From Cyanobium sp. Aljojuca 7A6 (GTDB lineage: Bacteria; Cyanobacteriota; Cyanobacteriia; PCC-6307; Cyanobiaceae), in assembly GCF_024346455.1 (NCBI RefSeq), contig NZ_JAGQCY010000003.1:124001-188000 (forward strand): a stretch of 64,000 nucleotides of DNA, in the 5' to 3' direction. The number at the start of each line of letters is the position of its first letter. The stretch's first letter is position 1. Below are positions 48,821-57,805 of this stretch, piece after piece. Below the pieces are notes generated by a model. That model worked only from the letters and a program-made list of their open reading frames with translations, was not told the origin of the DNA and did not search any database. The translations under genes and the position numbers were made by a program.

Positions 48821-49618
48821 CTGGCTGCCCCCGCCGCACCCCGCGCCGTCCTCCTGTTCGACATCGATGGCGTGATCAGGGATGTGGCCGGCAGCTACCG
48901 GCGCGCCATCGTCGAAACTGTGCGGCACTTCAGCGGCTGGGCTCCGGAGCCCGCCGCCATCGACGCCCTCAAGGGTGAAGGCCGCTGGAACAACGACTGG
49001 CAGGCCTCGATGGAGCTGCTGCGCCGCCGCGGCGCGGCCCCTCTGCCGGCCTGGGCGGAGCTGGTGGACGTGTTCAGCGGCCACTACTTCGGTGGTGATC
49101 CGGAGGGGGACCCCGGCCTTTGGCGTGGCTTCATCGGCCGCGAGCCCCTGCTGGTGGATGGGCCGTTCTTCGCCGCCCTCAGCGATCGGGGGATCGCCTG
49201 GGGCTTCGTCAGCGGTGCCGAGCCCCCCTCTGCCCGCTTCGTGCTGGAGCAGCGGCTGGCCCTGGTGGCGCCGCCCCTGATCGCCATGGGCCAGGCCCCC
49301 GACAAGCCCGATCCCACTGGCCTGCTGACCCTGGCGGCGCGCCTGGCGGCGGTGCCCCTAGGGGCCGGGGCCCCGCCCGTGACCTACCTCGGCGACACGG
49401 TGGCCGATGTCGAGACGGTGCTCCAGGCCCGCGGCCGGGAGCCTGGCCAGCGTTTTGAGGCCCTGGCGGTGGCGCCCCCCCATCTGCACGGGCCCGGAAG
49501 GGAGGCCGAGCGGCAGCGGTATGAGGCGCAGCTGCGCCAGGCGGGGGCCGACCATGTCCTGGGCTCCACCCGTCAGGTGCTGGAGCTGTTCAGCGCTCCA
49601 TCGCCGCCGGCGCCTTGA
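48821..49618 (+). CDS. HAD-superfamily phosphatase (IA-hyp1 type) with unusual start
   Basis: A HAD hydrolase of about 250-265 residues. Motif I is AVLLFDIDGVIRDVAGSYRR, a serine motif occurs in WGFVSGAEPPSARFVLEQRL, and VTYLGDTVADVETVLQARG gives motif IV. The first ordinary start codon (GTG 48872) lies inside motif I, after DIDG, which would destroy the active site. No ATG, GTG or TTG lies in frame between the upstream gene and motif I. Position 48821 is a CTG codon; CTG, ATT or an assembly error must be considered. The tail overlaps the convergent pepP by 29 bases. Confidence 0.8.
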   Translation: MAAPAAPRAVLLFDIDGVIRDVAGSYRRAIVETVRHFSGWAPEPAAIDALKGEGRWNNDWQASMELLRRRGAAPLPAWAELVDVFSGHYFGGDPEGDPGLWRGFIGREPLLVDGPFFAALSDRGIAWGFVSGAEPPSARFVLEQRLALVAPPLIAMGQAPDKPDPTGLLTLAARLAAVPLGAGAPPVTYLGDTVADVETVLQARGREPGQRFEALAVAPPHLHGPGREAERQRYEAQLRQAGADHVLGSTRQVLELFSAPSPPAP

Positions 49619-50921
49619 GGGCGGCGGCCGTGAGCACCTCATGGCCGTGGTCGCTCACAGCCACATCGTCCTCGATGCGGATGCCGATGCCCTTCCAACG
49701 CTCCGCGATGGCGGGCTGGCCCTCGGGTACCGCAAGCCGGTCACTCACGTAAAGGCCGGGCTCCACGGTCAGCACCATGCCCGGCTCGAGCGCCACGTGG
49801 TGCTCGCCCAGCCGGTAGGCCCCCACATCGTGGACATCGAGGCCGAGCCAGTGGCCGGTGCGGTGCATGTAGAGATGGCGGTAGGCCCCCTGCTCGATCA
49901 GGCCATCCACAGCGCCGCTGAGCAGGCCCAGCTCCACCAGCCCCTCCACCAGCACCCGCACGGCGGTGTCGTGAACCCCTTCGGCGGTCTGGCCCGGGGC
50001 CACCGCCGCCACGGCGGCTTCCTGGGCGGCCAGCACCAGTTCGTAGAGGGCCCGCTGCTCGCCGCTGAAGCGTCCGTTGACGGGGAAGGTGCGGGTGATG
50101 TCGCCGTTGTAGTAATCGTCGAGGCTGCAGCCCGCGTCGATCAGCAGCAGGTCGCCGTCCCGCAGCACATCGGCGTTGGCGGTGTAGTGCAGGACGCAGG
50201 CGTTGTCGCCGCCGGCCACGATCGAACCGTAGGCCGGGCCGCGGGCCCCCTGCTCGAGAAAGTGCTGCTCGATCACCGCCTGAACCTGCCGCTCGCTGAG
50301 GCCGGGCCGCACCACCCGCCGGGCCAGTTCGTGGGCCTCGGCGGAGATGCGGGCGGCCTGCCGCAGGCGGGCCAGTTCCTCGGGTTCCTTGCGCAGCCGC
50401 AGCTCGTGCAGCAGCGGGCAGGGGGCGACCAGCCCCAGGGCCGCCTTGCCGCTGCGGGGGGCCCGATCCAGCTGGCGCCCCCAGGCGGCCAGCACCAGGG
50501 GCTCCACCTGGGGGTGGCGGCCCACCCGGAAGGCGATCCCCTCGGCGCCGTCGAGATACTCCGGCAGCCGCTCGGCCAGTTCGCTGCGGGGGTGGGCCAG
50601 ATCGGCGGAGAAGCTGGTCACGGCCCCCTCGCAGCCCCAGCGGAAGCCGTTCCATACCTCGGCCCCCGGATCCTTCGCCTCCACGAACAGCACGAAGGGG
50701 TTGTCGGGGCGGTGGGGGAGGAACAGGGCCACGGCACCGGGCTCATCGAAGCCGGTCAGGTACCAGAAGTCGCTGTTCTGGCGGAAGCTGTGTTCGACGT
50801 CGGCGTGGTGGGTCACCAGCGCCGCCCCGGGGATCACCGCGGCCACACCCCCCAGCTGCTGCAGGAACCGCTGGCGCCGGCGGGCCAGCAGGGCGGCATC
50901 GATCGGGGGGGTCGGCGGCAT
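49590..50921 (-). CDS. pepP: Xaa-Pro aminopeptidase (PepP, M24B)
   Basis: PepP removes N-terminal residues before proline. The 443-residue product has the N-terminal domain with ALVTHHADVEHSFRQNSDFW and YLTGFDEPGAVALF. The pita-bread catalytic domain carries the metal ligands in LLLIDAGCSLDDYYNGDITR, HRTGHWLGLDVHDVG, MVLTVEPGLY and GIRIEDDVAV. The ATG at 50921 matches the family start (MPPTPPIDAALLARRRQRFL). It is divergent from the CNNM gene across 104 bases. Confidence 0.95.
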   Translation of the reverse strand: MPPTPPIDAALLARRRQRFLQQLGGVAAVIPGAALVTHHADVEHSFRQNSDFWYLTGFDEPGAVALFLPHRPDNPFVLFVEAKDPGAEVWNGFRWGCEGAVTSFSADLAHPRSELAERLPEYLDGAEGIAFRVGRHPQVEPLVLAAWGRQLDRAPRSGKAALGLVAPCPLLHELRLRKEPEELARLRQAARISAEAHELARRVVRPGLSERQVQAVIEQHFLEQGARGPAYGSIVAGGDNACVLHYTANADVLRDGDLLLIDAGCSLDDYYNGDITRTFPVNGRFSGEQRALYELVLAAQEAAVAAVAPGQTAEGVHDTAVRVLVEGLVELGLLSGAVDGLIEQGAYRHLYMHRTGHWLGLDVHDVGAYRLGEHHVALEPGMVLTVEPGLYVSDRLAVPEGQPAIAERWKGIGIRIEDDVAVSDHGHEVLTAAALKAPAAMER

Positions 50922-51025
50922 CGCTGGGATAGGGATGTACAGCGAGAAGATGGCACAGCCGATTAAATACACGTGATCCCCCCGAACCTGCGCGTGCCGT
51001 TCTTCTCTGTTTCGATCAGCTGCGG

Positions 51026-52039
51026 ATGAACGATCTCCTGCTTCTGGTTCTGGCGGTGGTCGTGATGTTGATGGGGTCCTTCCTGTGTTCGGGGGTGGAG
51101 GCGGCCCTGCTCACGGTCAACCCAGTGAAGGTGCATGAACTGGCGAGCCGCCCCCGGCCGGTGCCAGGGGCCCGGCGGCTGGAAGCCCTGCGCCAGCGAC
51201 TCGGCCGCACCCTGGCGGTGCTGGTGATCGCCAACAACATGTTCAACATCTTCGGCAGCCTGATGGTGGGCGGGTTTGCCAGCGTCGTCTTCGCCCGCTA
51301 CGGCGTCAGCGGCCCTGCCCTGCCCCTGTTCTCGGTGGCCCTCACCGTGCTGGTGATCCTGCTGGGGGAAATCCTGCCCAAGGCGATCGGCAGCAAGCTG
51401 GCCCTGCCCGTGTCCCTGGCTGTCGCCCCGGGGCTGGGGTTGATCACCACCTTGATGCTGCCCCTGGTGCTGCTGCTGGAGCGGATCCTGCCGGCGATCA
51501 CGGCCGAGAACGAGATCAGCACCGACGAAAACGAGATCCGCCTGCTGGCCCGCCTCGGTTCCCAGCAGGGTCAGATCGAGGCCGATGAGGCCGCCATGAT
51601 CGCCAAGGTGTTCCAGCTCAACGACCTCACCGCCAGAGATCTGATGCTGCCGCGGGTCTCGGCCCCCACCCTGGCGGGCCACCAGAGCCTTGATGAGCAG
51701 CGCGCCACCCTGCTGCGCCATGCCACAGCCTGGTGGGTGGTGCTGGGGGAGGAGGTGGACGAGGTGCTGGGCGTGGCCAGTCGCGAGCAACTTCTCACGG
51801 CCCTGGTGGAGTGCCGTGGCGCCAGCCAGGCGGCCGATCTCTGCGAACCGGTGGAGTTCGTGCCGGAGATGATCCGGGCCGACCGGCTGCTGACCAGCTT
51901 CCGCCGCAATGGCTCCGGGGTTCGGGTGGTGGTCGATGAGTTCGGCGGCTTTGTCGGGGTGATCGGCCCCGAGGCGGTGCTGGCGGTGCTGGCCGGCTGG
52001 TGGCGCCGGCCGGCCTCCGCCGCCGAGAGCCACCCATGA
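51026..52039 (+). CDS. CNNM/DUF21 transporter (hemolysin C-like family)
   Basis: A 337-residue membrane protein. The DUF21/CNNM transmembrane domain (about 1-165) has FLCSGVEAALLTVNPVKVHE, VLVIANNMFNIFGSLMVGGF and VILLGEILPKAIGSKLALPV, the family hallmarks. An acidic linker (ENEISTDENEIRLLARLGSQ) and a CBS-pair region follow (NDLTARDLMLPRV; VVVDEFGGFVGVI). Members have been linked to Mg2+ or other divalent transport. It overlaps the next gene by four bases (ATGA). Confidence 0.88.
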   Translation: MNDLLLLVLAVVVMLMGSFLCSGVEAALLTVNPVKVHELASRPRPVPGARRLEALRQRLGRTLAVLVIANNMFNIFGSLMVGGFASVVFARYGVSGPALPLFSVALTVLVILLGEILPKAIGSKLALPVSLAVAPGLGLITTLMLPLVLLLERILPAITAENEISTDENEIRLLARLGSQQGQIEADEAAMIAKVFQLNDLTARDLMLPRVSAPTLAGHQSLDEQRATLLRHATAWWVVLGEEVDEVLGVASREQLLTALVECRGASQAADLCEPVEFVPEMIRADRLLTSFRRNGSGVRVVVDEFGGFVGVIGPEAVLAVLAGWWRRPASAAESHP

Positions 52040-53373
52040 CCATGGCGGCCCCGGCCCCCCTGGCTGCTCCCCCCGCCGCCGAGCGCTGCCGTCAGCTGCT
52101 GGCCCGCTGGCGATCGGGGCTGGTGCTCAGCGGCCGGGAGCAGGCGGCCCTGGCGCCGGAACTGGCGAGCCTTGATCGCCAGCTGGCACGCCTGCGCCAG
52201 CGCCGGCCGCGGGTGGCGGTGTTCGGCCGGGTGGGGGTGGGCAAGTCGAGCCTGCTCAATGCTCTGCTCGGGGAGGAGCACTTCGCCACCGACGTGGCCC
52301 ACGGTTGTACCCGCCGCCAGCAGCAGCAGGCCTGGGGCCAGCCGCTCGCCGGTCTGGAGGGGGTCGACCTGGTGGACACCCCCGGCATCGACGAGATCGG
52401 CGCCGCCGCTCGCTCCCGCCTGGCGGCCCGGGTGGCGGTGGGGGCCGACCTGGTGCTGTTGGTGATCGACAGCGACCTCACCGTGATGGAGGCCGAGGCC
52501 CTGGACGATCTGCTGGCCTCCGGCAAGCCGCTGCTGCTGGTGCTGAACCGCAGTGACTGCTGGCCGGAGGCCGAGCGCGAGGCCCTTCTCGCCAGCATTG
52601 GCCGGCGCCTGCCGGCGGAGGCCCGCAACCTGCGGCCCCTGGCCGTGGCGGCCGCCCCTCGCGAGGCACGCCTGCGCGCCGACGGCCGGGTGCGCAGCGA
52701 GCCAGCCCCTCCCAGGGTGGAGCCCCTGCGCCGGGAGCTCATCGGCCTGCTGGAGCGTCACGGGGAGCTGTTGCTGGCCCTCAATGCCCTGCGGGCCGCC
52801 GACCGCTTCAGCCAGGCCCTGCACCGCTGCCGCCTGCGCCATGGCCGCCGCCAGGCGCAGGGCCTGATCGGTCGCTTTGCAGCCCTCAAGGCCACCGGCG
52901 TGGCGGTCAACCCGCTGCTGTTGCTCGATCTGGCTGGGGGGCTGGCCTGCGACAGCGCCCTGGTGGTCCAGCTCTGCCAGCTCTATGGCCTCCCCATGAC
53001 CCGCGGTGGCGCCCGAACGCTGCTCACGCGCCTGGGCGGCCACAACGCCCTGTTGGGTGGCGCCCAGCTGGGCCTGCAGCTGCTGCTGGGTGGCCTGCGC
53101 CAGCTGCTGCTGCTGGCGGCGCCCCTGAGCGGCGGGCTGAGCCTGGCGCCGGCGGCCCCGGTGGCGCTGGCCCAGGCGGCGCTGGCGGTGCACACCACCC
53201 GGCGCACCGGCCGGCTGGCGGCCGCCGAACTGCTGCGCAGCACCACCGCCGCCGGCCAGCCGGGTGCCCTGCTGCGCCGGCTGGTGCGGCAGGATCCAGA
53301 AACCCGCCGTTGGCTGGGCGAGTGGCAGCAGGAGGGAGCGGAGCGGACCGCTGGCGGCGGCCTCCAGCCGTGA
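52036..53373 (+). CDS. Membrane-associated GTPase (Era/DUF697-like)
   Basis: A 445-residue GTPase. The P-loop is AVFGRVGVGKSSLLNALLG, the G3 motif LVDTPGIDEIG, and the G4 motif LVLNRSDCW (NxSD instead of NKxD). The C-terminal third has hydrophobic segments (GVAVNPLLLLDLAGGLACDS; LQLLLGGLRQLLLLAAPLSG), as in the DUF697-type membrane GTPases of cyanobacteria. Function unknown. It starts at ATG 52036 in the CNNM stop and its own stop overlaps nadD. Confidence 0.87.
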   Translation: MTMAAPAPLAAPPAAERCRQLLARWRSGLVLSGREQAALAPELASLDRQLARLRQRRPRVAVFGRVGVGKSSLLNALLGEEHFATDVAHGCTRRQQQQAWGQPLAGLEGVDLVDTPGIDEIGAAARSRLAARVAVGADLVLLVIDSDLTVMEAEALDDLLASGKPLLLVLNRSDCWPEAEREALLASIGRRLPAEARNLRPLAVAAAPREARLRADGRVRSEPAPPRVEPLRRELIGLLERHGELLLALNALRAADRFSQALHRCRLRHGRRQAQGLIGRFAALKATGVAVNPLLLLDLAGGLACDSALVVQLCQLYGLPMTRGGARTLLTRLGGHNALLGGAQLGLQLLLGGLRQLLLLAAPLSGGLSLAPAAPVALAQAALAVHTTRRTGRLAAAELLRSTTAAGQPGALLRRLVRQDPETRRWLGEWQQEGAERTAGGGLQP

Positions 53374-53951
53374 CTCCCACTGGAAGTCGTCTCGCCCTGT
53401 TCGGCACCAGCGCCGATCCCCCCACCCGTGGCCACAGGGCCCTGCTGGAGGGATTGCTGGGTCTGTTCCCCCAGGTGGTCACCTGGGCCAGCGACAACCC
53501 CCTCAAGCAGCACGGCGCCCCCCTGGAGGTGCGCACCGCCCTGCTGGCTGCCCTGGTGGGCGCCATTGACGACACCCGCCTCAGTCTCGAGCCGCAGCTC
53601 AGCAGCCCCTGGGCGGTGGAGACCCTGGAAAGGGCGCGGGCCCGCTGGCCCCAGCGGGAGCTGGTGTTTGTGGTCGGCAGCGACCTGGCCGGCCAGATAC
53701 CCCGCTGGAAGCGGGCCGACGCGCTGCTGCGGGGCTGCCGGCTCGGCATCGCCCGTCGGGAGGGCTGGCCGCTGGAGACGGCGGATCTGGAGCGCTTGCG
53801 CGGCCTGGGGGCCAGCCTCGACCTGCTGCCCCTGGCGATCCCGCCCAGCGCCAGCTCCCGGATCCGGGAGCGGCCCGATCCGGCCCAGGTACCGTCCGAG
53901 CTCTGGCCCGTGCTGCTGCAGCACAATCTCTACGGCCTCTCCGAGCCCTGA
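53370..53951 (+). CDS. nadD: Nicotinate-nucleotide adenylyltransferase
   Basis: NadD adenylates nicotinate mononucleotide. The 193-residue product begins RLALFGTSADPPTRGHRALL, where TRGH is the nucleotidyltransferase HxGH-type motif (first His replaced by Thr). VFVVGSDLAGQIPRWKRADA and the late PPSASSRIRERPDP (SSxxIR motif) support NadD. It starts at GTG 53370 overlapping the GTPase stop and ends one base into nadE, so both last steps of NAD synthesis are coupled. Confidence 0.88.
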   Translation: MTPTGSRLALFGTSADPPTRGHRALLEGLLGLFPQVVTWASDNPLKQHGAPLEVRTALLAALVGAIDDTRLSLEPQLSSPWAVETLERARARWPQRELVFVVGSDLAGQIPRWKRADALLRGCRLGIARREGWPLETADLERLRGLGASLDLLPLAIPPSASSRIRERPDPAQVPSELWPVLLQHNLYGLSEP

Positions 53952-55660
53952 TGCGCCTCGCCCTGGCCCAGCTCAATCCCCTGGTCGGCGACCTGGAGGG
54001 CAACGGCCAGAGGATCCTGGCGGCCGCCGAGCGGGCCCGCGCCGGCGGTGCCGACCTGGTGCTCACCCCCGAGTTGTCGCTGTGGGGCTACCCGCCACGG
54101 GACCTGCTGCTGCGGCCTGCCCTGATCCAGCGCCAGGAGAAGGTACTGGCGTCCCTGGCGGCGGCCTGCCAGGACGACCTGGCCCTGCTGGTCGGGGTGG
54201 CCGAGCCGGTTGTTGGCCCACGGCAGCCTGGGCTCTACAACGCCCTGGCCCTGGTGCAGCGGGGTCGCTGGCGCCATGTCTGTCGCAAGCGCCTGCTGCC
54301 CACCTACGACGTCTTCGATGAGCGCCGCTACTTCCTGCCAGGAGAGGCCCCGGCGCTGCTGGAGCTGGAGGTCGGTGGCCGCCCCTGGCGGCTGGGTCTG
54401 ACCATCTGCGAGGACCTCTGGGTGGAGGAAACCCTGCGCAGCCGCTGGCCGGACGCGGTGGATCCGATCGCTGATCTGGTGCCGAGCCGGATCGACCTGC
54501 TGCTCAACCTCTCGGCCTCCCCCTTCGGCCGCGGCAAGGGGGAGGTGCGCCAGGCTCTGGCGGCCCGGGCGGCGGCCCGGCTCGGGGCGCCGGTGGTCTA
54601 CCTCAACCAGGTGGGCGGCAACGACGAGCTGGTCTTCGATGGCGCCAGCTTCGTGGTCGATGGGGCGGGGCGTCCATTGCTGCAGCTGGCCTGCGCCGCC
54701 GAGGACCTGGGCGTCTGGGACGCCGGCCCCCCTGCGGCGACCAGCCCCGGGGCCGCCACAGCCACGACGCCCGCGGCGCCGCCAGACCCCTGGGAGCAGC
54801 TGCTGCGGGTGCTGGTGCTGGGGGTGCGCGACTACGTCGCCAAGTGCGGCTTCCAGCGGGCCCTGCTGGGGCTCAGCGGCGGCATCGATTCGGCCCTGGT
54901 GGCGGTGATCGCCGCCGCGGCCCTTGGGCCTGAGCGGGTGGAAGGGCTGCGGATGCCCTCCCCCTTCAGTTCGGCTGGCTCCTTGGACGACGCTGACGCC
55001 CTGGCCGGTCGGCTCGGACTGCGCACTGCCACCCTGCCGATCGCGCCGCTGATGGAGGCCTTCGCCGCCGCCCTCAGCGCCGGGCTGGGGGCGCCACCGC
55101 GCGGGGTGACCGAGGAGAACCTGCAATCGCGGATCCGGGGCACGCTGCTGATGGCGGTGGCCAACGACAAGGGCGGTCTGCTGCTGTCCACCGGCAACAA
55201 ATCGGAGCTGGCGGTGGGTTACTGCACCCTCTACGGCGACATGAACGGCGGCCTTGCGGTGATCGGCGACCTCTACAAGACCACCATTTCCGGCCTCTGT
55301 GACTGGCTGGATGGGCCGGCCTCCGGCCCCTGCCGCGCCGCCCTCGGCCTGCCGCCCAATGGGGAGCTGATCGGCGTGGCGATCCGCACCAAGCCCCCCA
55401 GCGCCGAGCTGCGCCCCGATCAGCGCGACAGCGATTCCCTGCCCGACTACGCCGTGCTTGATCCCCTGCTCAAGGCCTGCATCGAGGAGATGCGCATGCC
55501 AGAGGAGCTGGTGGCCCGGGGGGCGGACCGGGAGCTGGTGGCCCGGGTGGCCGGCCTGCTGCGGCGGGCCGAGTTCAAGCGCCGCCAGGCGGCGCCGGTG
55601 CTCAAGGTGAGTGACCGGGCCTTCGGCAGTGGCTGGCGGATGCCTATCGCCTCGGCCTAG
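53951..55660 (+). CDS. nadE: Glutamine-dependent NAD+ synthetase
   Basis: NadE amidates NaAD to NAD+ using glutamine. The 569-residue product has an N-terminal nitrilase-type glutaminase (RLALAQLNPLVGDLEGNGQR; Glu in LTPELSLWGYPPRDLL; Lys in CRKRLLPTYDVFDE; Cys in LTICEDLW) and a C-terminal synthetase with the PP-loop LGLSGGIDSALVAVIAAAAL and LLSTGNKSELAVGYCTLYGD. Its ATG overlaps the nadD stop by one base. Confidence 0.95.
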   Translation: MRLALAQLNPLVGDLEGNGQRILAAAERARAGGADLVLTPELSLWGYPPRDLLLRPALIQRQEKVLASLAAACQDDLALLVGVAEPVVGPRQPGLYNALALVQRGRWRHVCRKRLLPTYDVFDERRYFLPGEAPALLELEVGGRPWRLGLTICEDLWVEETLRSRWPDAVDPIADLVPSRIDLLLNLSASPFGRGKGEVRQALAARAAARLGAPVVYLNQVGGNDELVFDGASFVVDGAGRPLLQLACAAEDLGVWDAGPPAATSPGAATATTPAAPPDPWEQLLRVLVLGVRDYVAKCGFQRALLGLSGGIDSALVAVIAAAALGPERVEGLRMPSPFSSAGSLDDADALAGRLGLRTATLPIAPLMEAFAAALSAGLGAPPRGVTEENLQSRIRGTLLMAVANDKGGLLLSTGNKSELAVGYCTLYGDMNGGLAVIGDLYKTTISGLCDWLDGPASGPCRAALGLPPNGELIGVAIRTKPPSAELRPDQRDSDSLPDYAVLDPLLKACIEEMRMPEELVARGADRELVARVAGLLRRAEFKRRQAAPVLKVSDRAFGSGWRMPIASA

Positions 55661-55739
55661 GGTTTGGCCACGATCGCCTTCGGGCGGCAATTCTTCTTGG
55701 CCCATGCCAGCTCCCGGCCCGGCACCCCTGGCCTCCCCG

Positions 55740-56852
55740 ATGGCGAGCATCGGTGTGCCCACGGAAATCAAGCGTGACGAACAGCGGGTGGCCCTCACCC
55801 CCGACGGCGTCCATGAGCTTGTGTCCCAGGGCATGGAGGTGCGGGTCCAGGAGGGGGCGGGCCTGGGGGCCGGCATCAGCGACGACGACTACCGCGCCTC
55901 GGGCGCCCGCATCGTCAGCTGTGAGGAGGCCTGGGCCGCCCACCTGGTGGTGAAGGTGAAGGAGCCCCAGCCCCAGGAATTCGCCTTCCTGCGCAGCGAC
56001 CTGGTGCTGTTCACCTACCTGCACCTGGCGGCCTACCCCGAGGTGGGCCAGGCCCTGCTGGCGGCGGGCACCACGGCGGTGGCCTACGAGACCGTGCAGC
56101 TTGAAGACGGCAGCCTGCCGCTGCTGGCGCCGATGAGTGAGGTGGCCGGCCGGCTGGCGGCCCAGGTGGGCGCCCACCTGCTGGAGAAGCCCCACGGGGG
56201 GCGTGGCGTGCTCATGGGGGGCTGCACCGGGGTGCGGCCGGCCCGGGTGGTGGTGCTGGGGGCCGGCACCGTGGGCTGGAATGCGGCCCGCATTGCCGCG
56301 GCCATGGATGCGGAGGTGTTCCTGCTGGATCGTTCGCCGCACCGCCTGCGGGGCCTGGAGTCCGACCGGCGCGGCCGGATGACCAGCCTGGTGAGCAGCC
56401 GCAGCCTGATCGAGCGGCTGGTGCCGGGGACCGACCTGCTGATCGGCGCCGTGCTGCTGCCCGGCGGCCGGGCCCCCACCCTGGTGGGGGAGGAGCTGGT
56501 GCAGCGCATGCGGCCCGGCTCGGTGATCGTCGATGTGGCCATCGACCAGGGGGGGTGCATCGCCACCAGCCGCGAGACCACCCACACCGACCCGGTGGTC
56601 ACCATTCACGGGGTGCAGCACTACGCCGTCGGCAACATGCCCGGCGCGGTGCCCTTCACCTCCACCGAGGCGCTGGTGAGTGTCACGCTCCCCTACATCC
56701 TGGTGATGGCGGGACGGGGCCTGCTCGAGGCGGTCACCGACCGGCCCGAGCTGCTCTCCGGCCTGAACACCGTCGATGGGGCGGTGTGCCACCCGGGGGT
56801 GGCGAAGGCCCTGGGGGTGGCGCCGCGCCATCCCATGGCGTGCCTGCGCTGA
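55740..56852 (+). CDS. ald: Alanine dehydrogenase
   Basis: Ald interconverts alanine and pyruvate with NAD. The 370-residue product has IGVPTEIKRDEQRVALTPDG, VVKVKEPQPQEFAFLRSDLV, the Rossmann motif VVVLGAGTVGWNAARIAAAM and IVDVAIDQGGCIATSRETTH, followed by YAVGNMPGAVPFTSTEAL. The ATG at 55740 matches the known start; an ATG at 55704 adds only Pro/Ala-rich residues. It reads away from nadE and converges with the methyltransferase gene. Confidence 0.95.
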   Translation: MASIGVPTEIKRDEQRVALTPDGVHELVSQGMEVRVQEGAGLGAGISDDDYRASGARIVSCEEAWAAHLVVKVKEPQPQEFAFLRSDLVLFTYLHLAAYPEVGQALLAAGTTAVAYETVQLEDGSLPLLAPMSEVAGRLAAQVGAHLLEKPHGGRGVLMGGCTGVRPARVVVLGAGTVGWNAARIAAAMDAEVFLLDRSPHRLRGLESDRRGRMTSLVSSRSLIERLVPGTDLLIGAVLLPGGRAPTLVGEELVQRMRPGSVIVDVAIDQGGCIATSRETTHTDPVVTIHGVQHYAVGNMPGAVPFTSTEALVSVTLPYILVMAGRGLLEAVTDRPELLSGLNTVDGAVCHPGVAKALGVAPRHPMACLR

Positions 56853-56879
56853 GCCGGCGGCAGGGCGCCTTCACGCGGC

Positions 56880-57620
56880 TCAGGTGGCGTTCAAGGTGGT
56901 GGCGCGAAAGATCACCGAGGCGGGCTGGCCGCTGAGGGGATCCAGGGGTTCGCGCATCTCCCTGACCTCGAGGTCGTGACGGCGGAAGAGCCGCGACCAG
57001 GATTCCAGAGTGCGGAAGTACCAGGGAGCCGGCGTCCGGAAGGATGGGGAGAAACCTGACCAGGACCCCTCCCGCCACCCATCTTCGTAGGGATGGTCGG
57101 CGCAGATCAGCATGGGGTGCAGGGTCTGGACAAGCACGCAGCCAGTGGGGACAAGCAGCTTCGGCAGCGCCAGAAACAGCTCGTCGACGCTGCGATTCCC
57201 CAACAGGGAGAAGTTGGCCACCACCACATCAAACCGCTCCATCAGGCTGCCGGTCGCGATGTCCTGGTAGCTGAGCGTCTGAAAGCGGGCACCGGGCGGG
57301 GCGCCGTCCGCGGCAACAGCGGTGAGCTCGTTCACGGCGTCGATGCCGAGCACCTCAATGCCCTGACGGGCGCAATGGTGGGCCAGCCAGCCTTCACCGC
57401 AGCCGAGATCCAGCAGGGTGTGTGGTGCTACCTCCTTGATCGCTTCGAGAATGGCCCCATTGGTGACCCGTTCGCGGCTGAGGATCTCACCGCGACGGAC
57501 GGCCTTGGTCCAGACGGCGGCATTGAGGCCCCACGACGTCAGGATCTCTTCCTCCAGGAGCGGCATCGACGCGCCTGGGTCGGAGGCCGCATCGCCGGCA
57601 GTGCCATAGGGGAAAAGCAT
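56880..57620 (-). CDS. SAM-dependent methyltransferase (class I)
   Basis: A 246-residue protein with a standard class I core: motif I TLLDLGCGEGWLAHHCARQG, acidic motif VLGIDAVNELTAVA and FDVVVANFSLLGN. An insert near LVQTLHPMLICADHPYEDGW precedes the C-terminal strands. The SAM-binding motif is convincing; the substrate is unknown. It stands alone between convergent ald and the membrane protein, with a 185-base upstream spacer that shows no strong promoter. Confidence 0.85.
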   Translation of the reverse strand: MLFPYGTAGDAASDPGASMPLLEEEILTSWGLNAAVWTKAVRRGEILSRERVTNGAILEAIKEVAPHTLLDLGCGEGWLAHHCARQGIEVLGIDAVNELTAVAADGAPPGARFQTLSYQDIATGSLMERFDVVVANFSLLGNRSVDELFLALPKLLVPTGCVLVQTLHPMLICADHPYEDGWREGSWSGFSPSFRTPAPWYFRTLESWSRLFRRHDLEVREMREPLDPLSGQPASVIFRATTLNAT

Positions 57621-57805
57621 GAGAGTGGGTGGAACCCTAGGTTAATGAGAGGTTAACCCCAAGGGTGAGTGAATGGTGAAGACGGGCGGAAGAAGCGCCT
57701 GTCCATATCGTGTTCAGAAACCGTAGTTCGAAATGTAGTTAATCCGAATCAGGATCAATGCCTAAGTCAGCGAAGCCGAGCAGGGCCGTTGCAAGTGGCC
57801 GGGGA

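Noticed and set aside
57621-57680. AGGTTAA direct repeats and a GGTTAACC palindrome before the methyltransferase
   Set aside because: Only two short copies; too little to call an operator.
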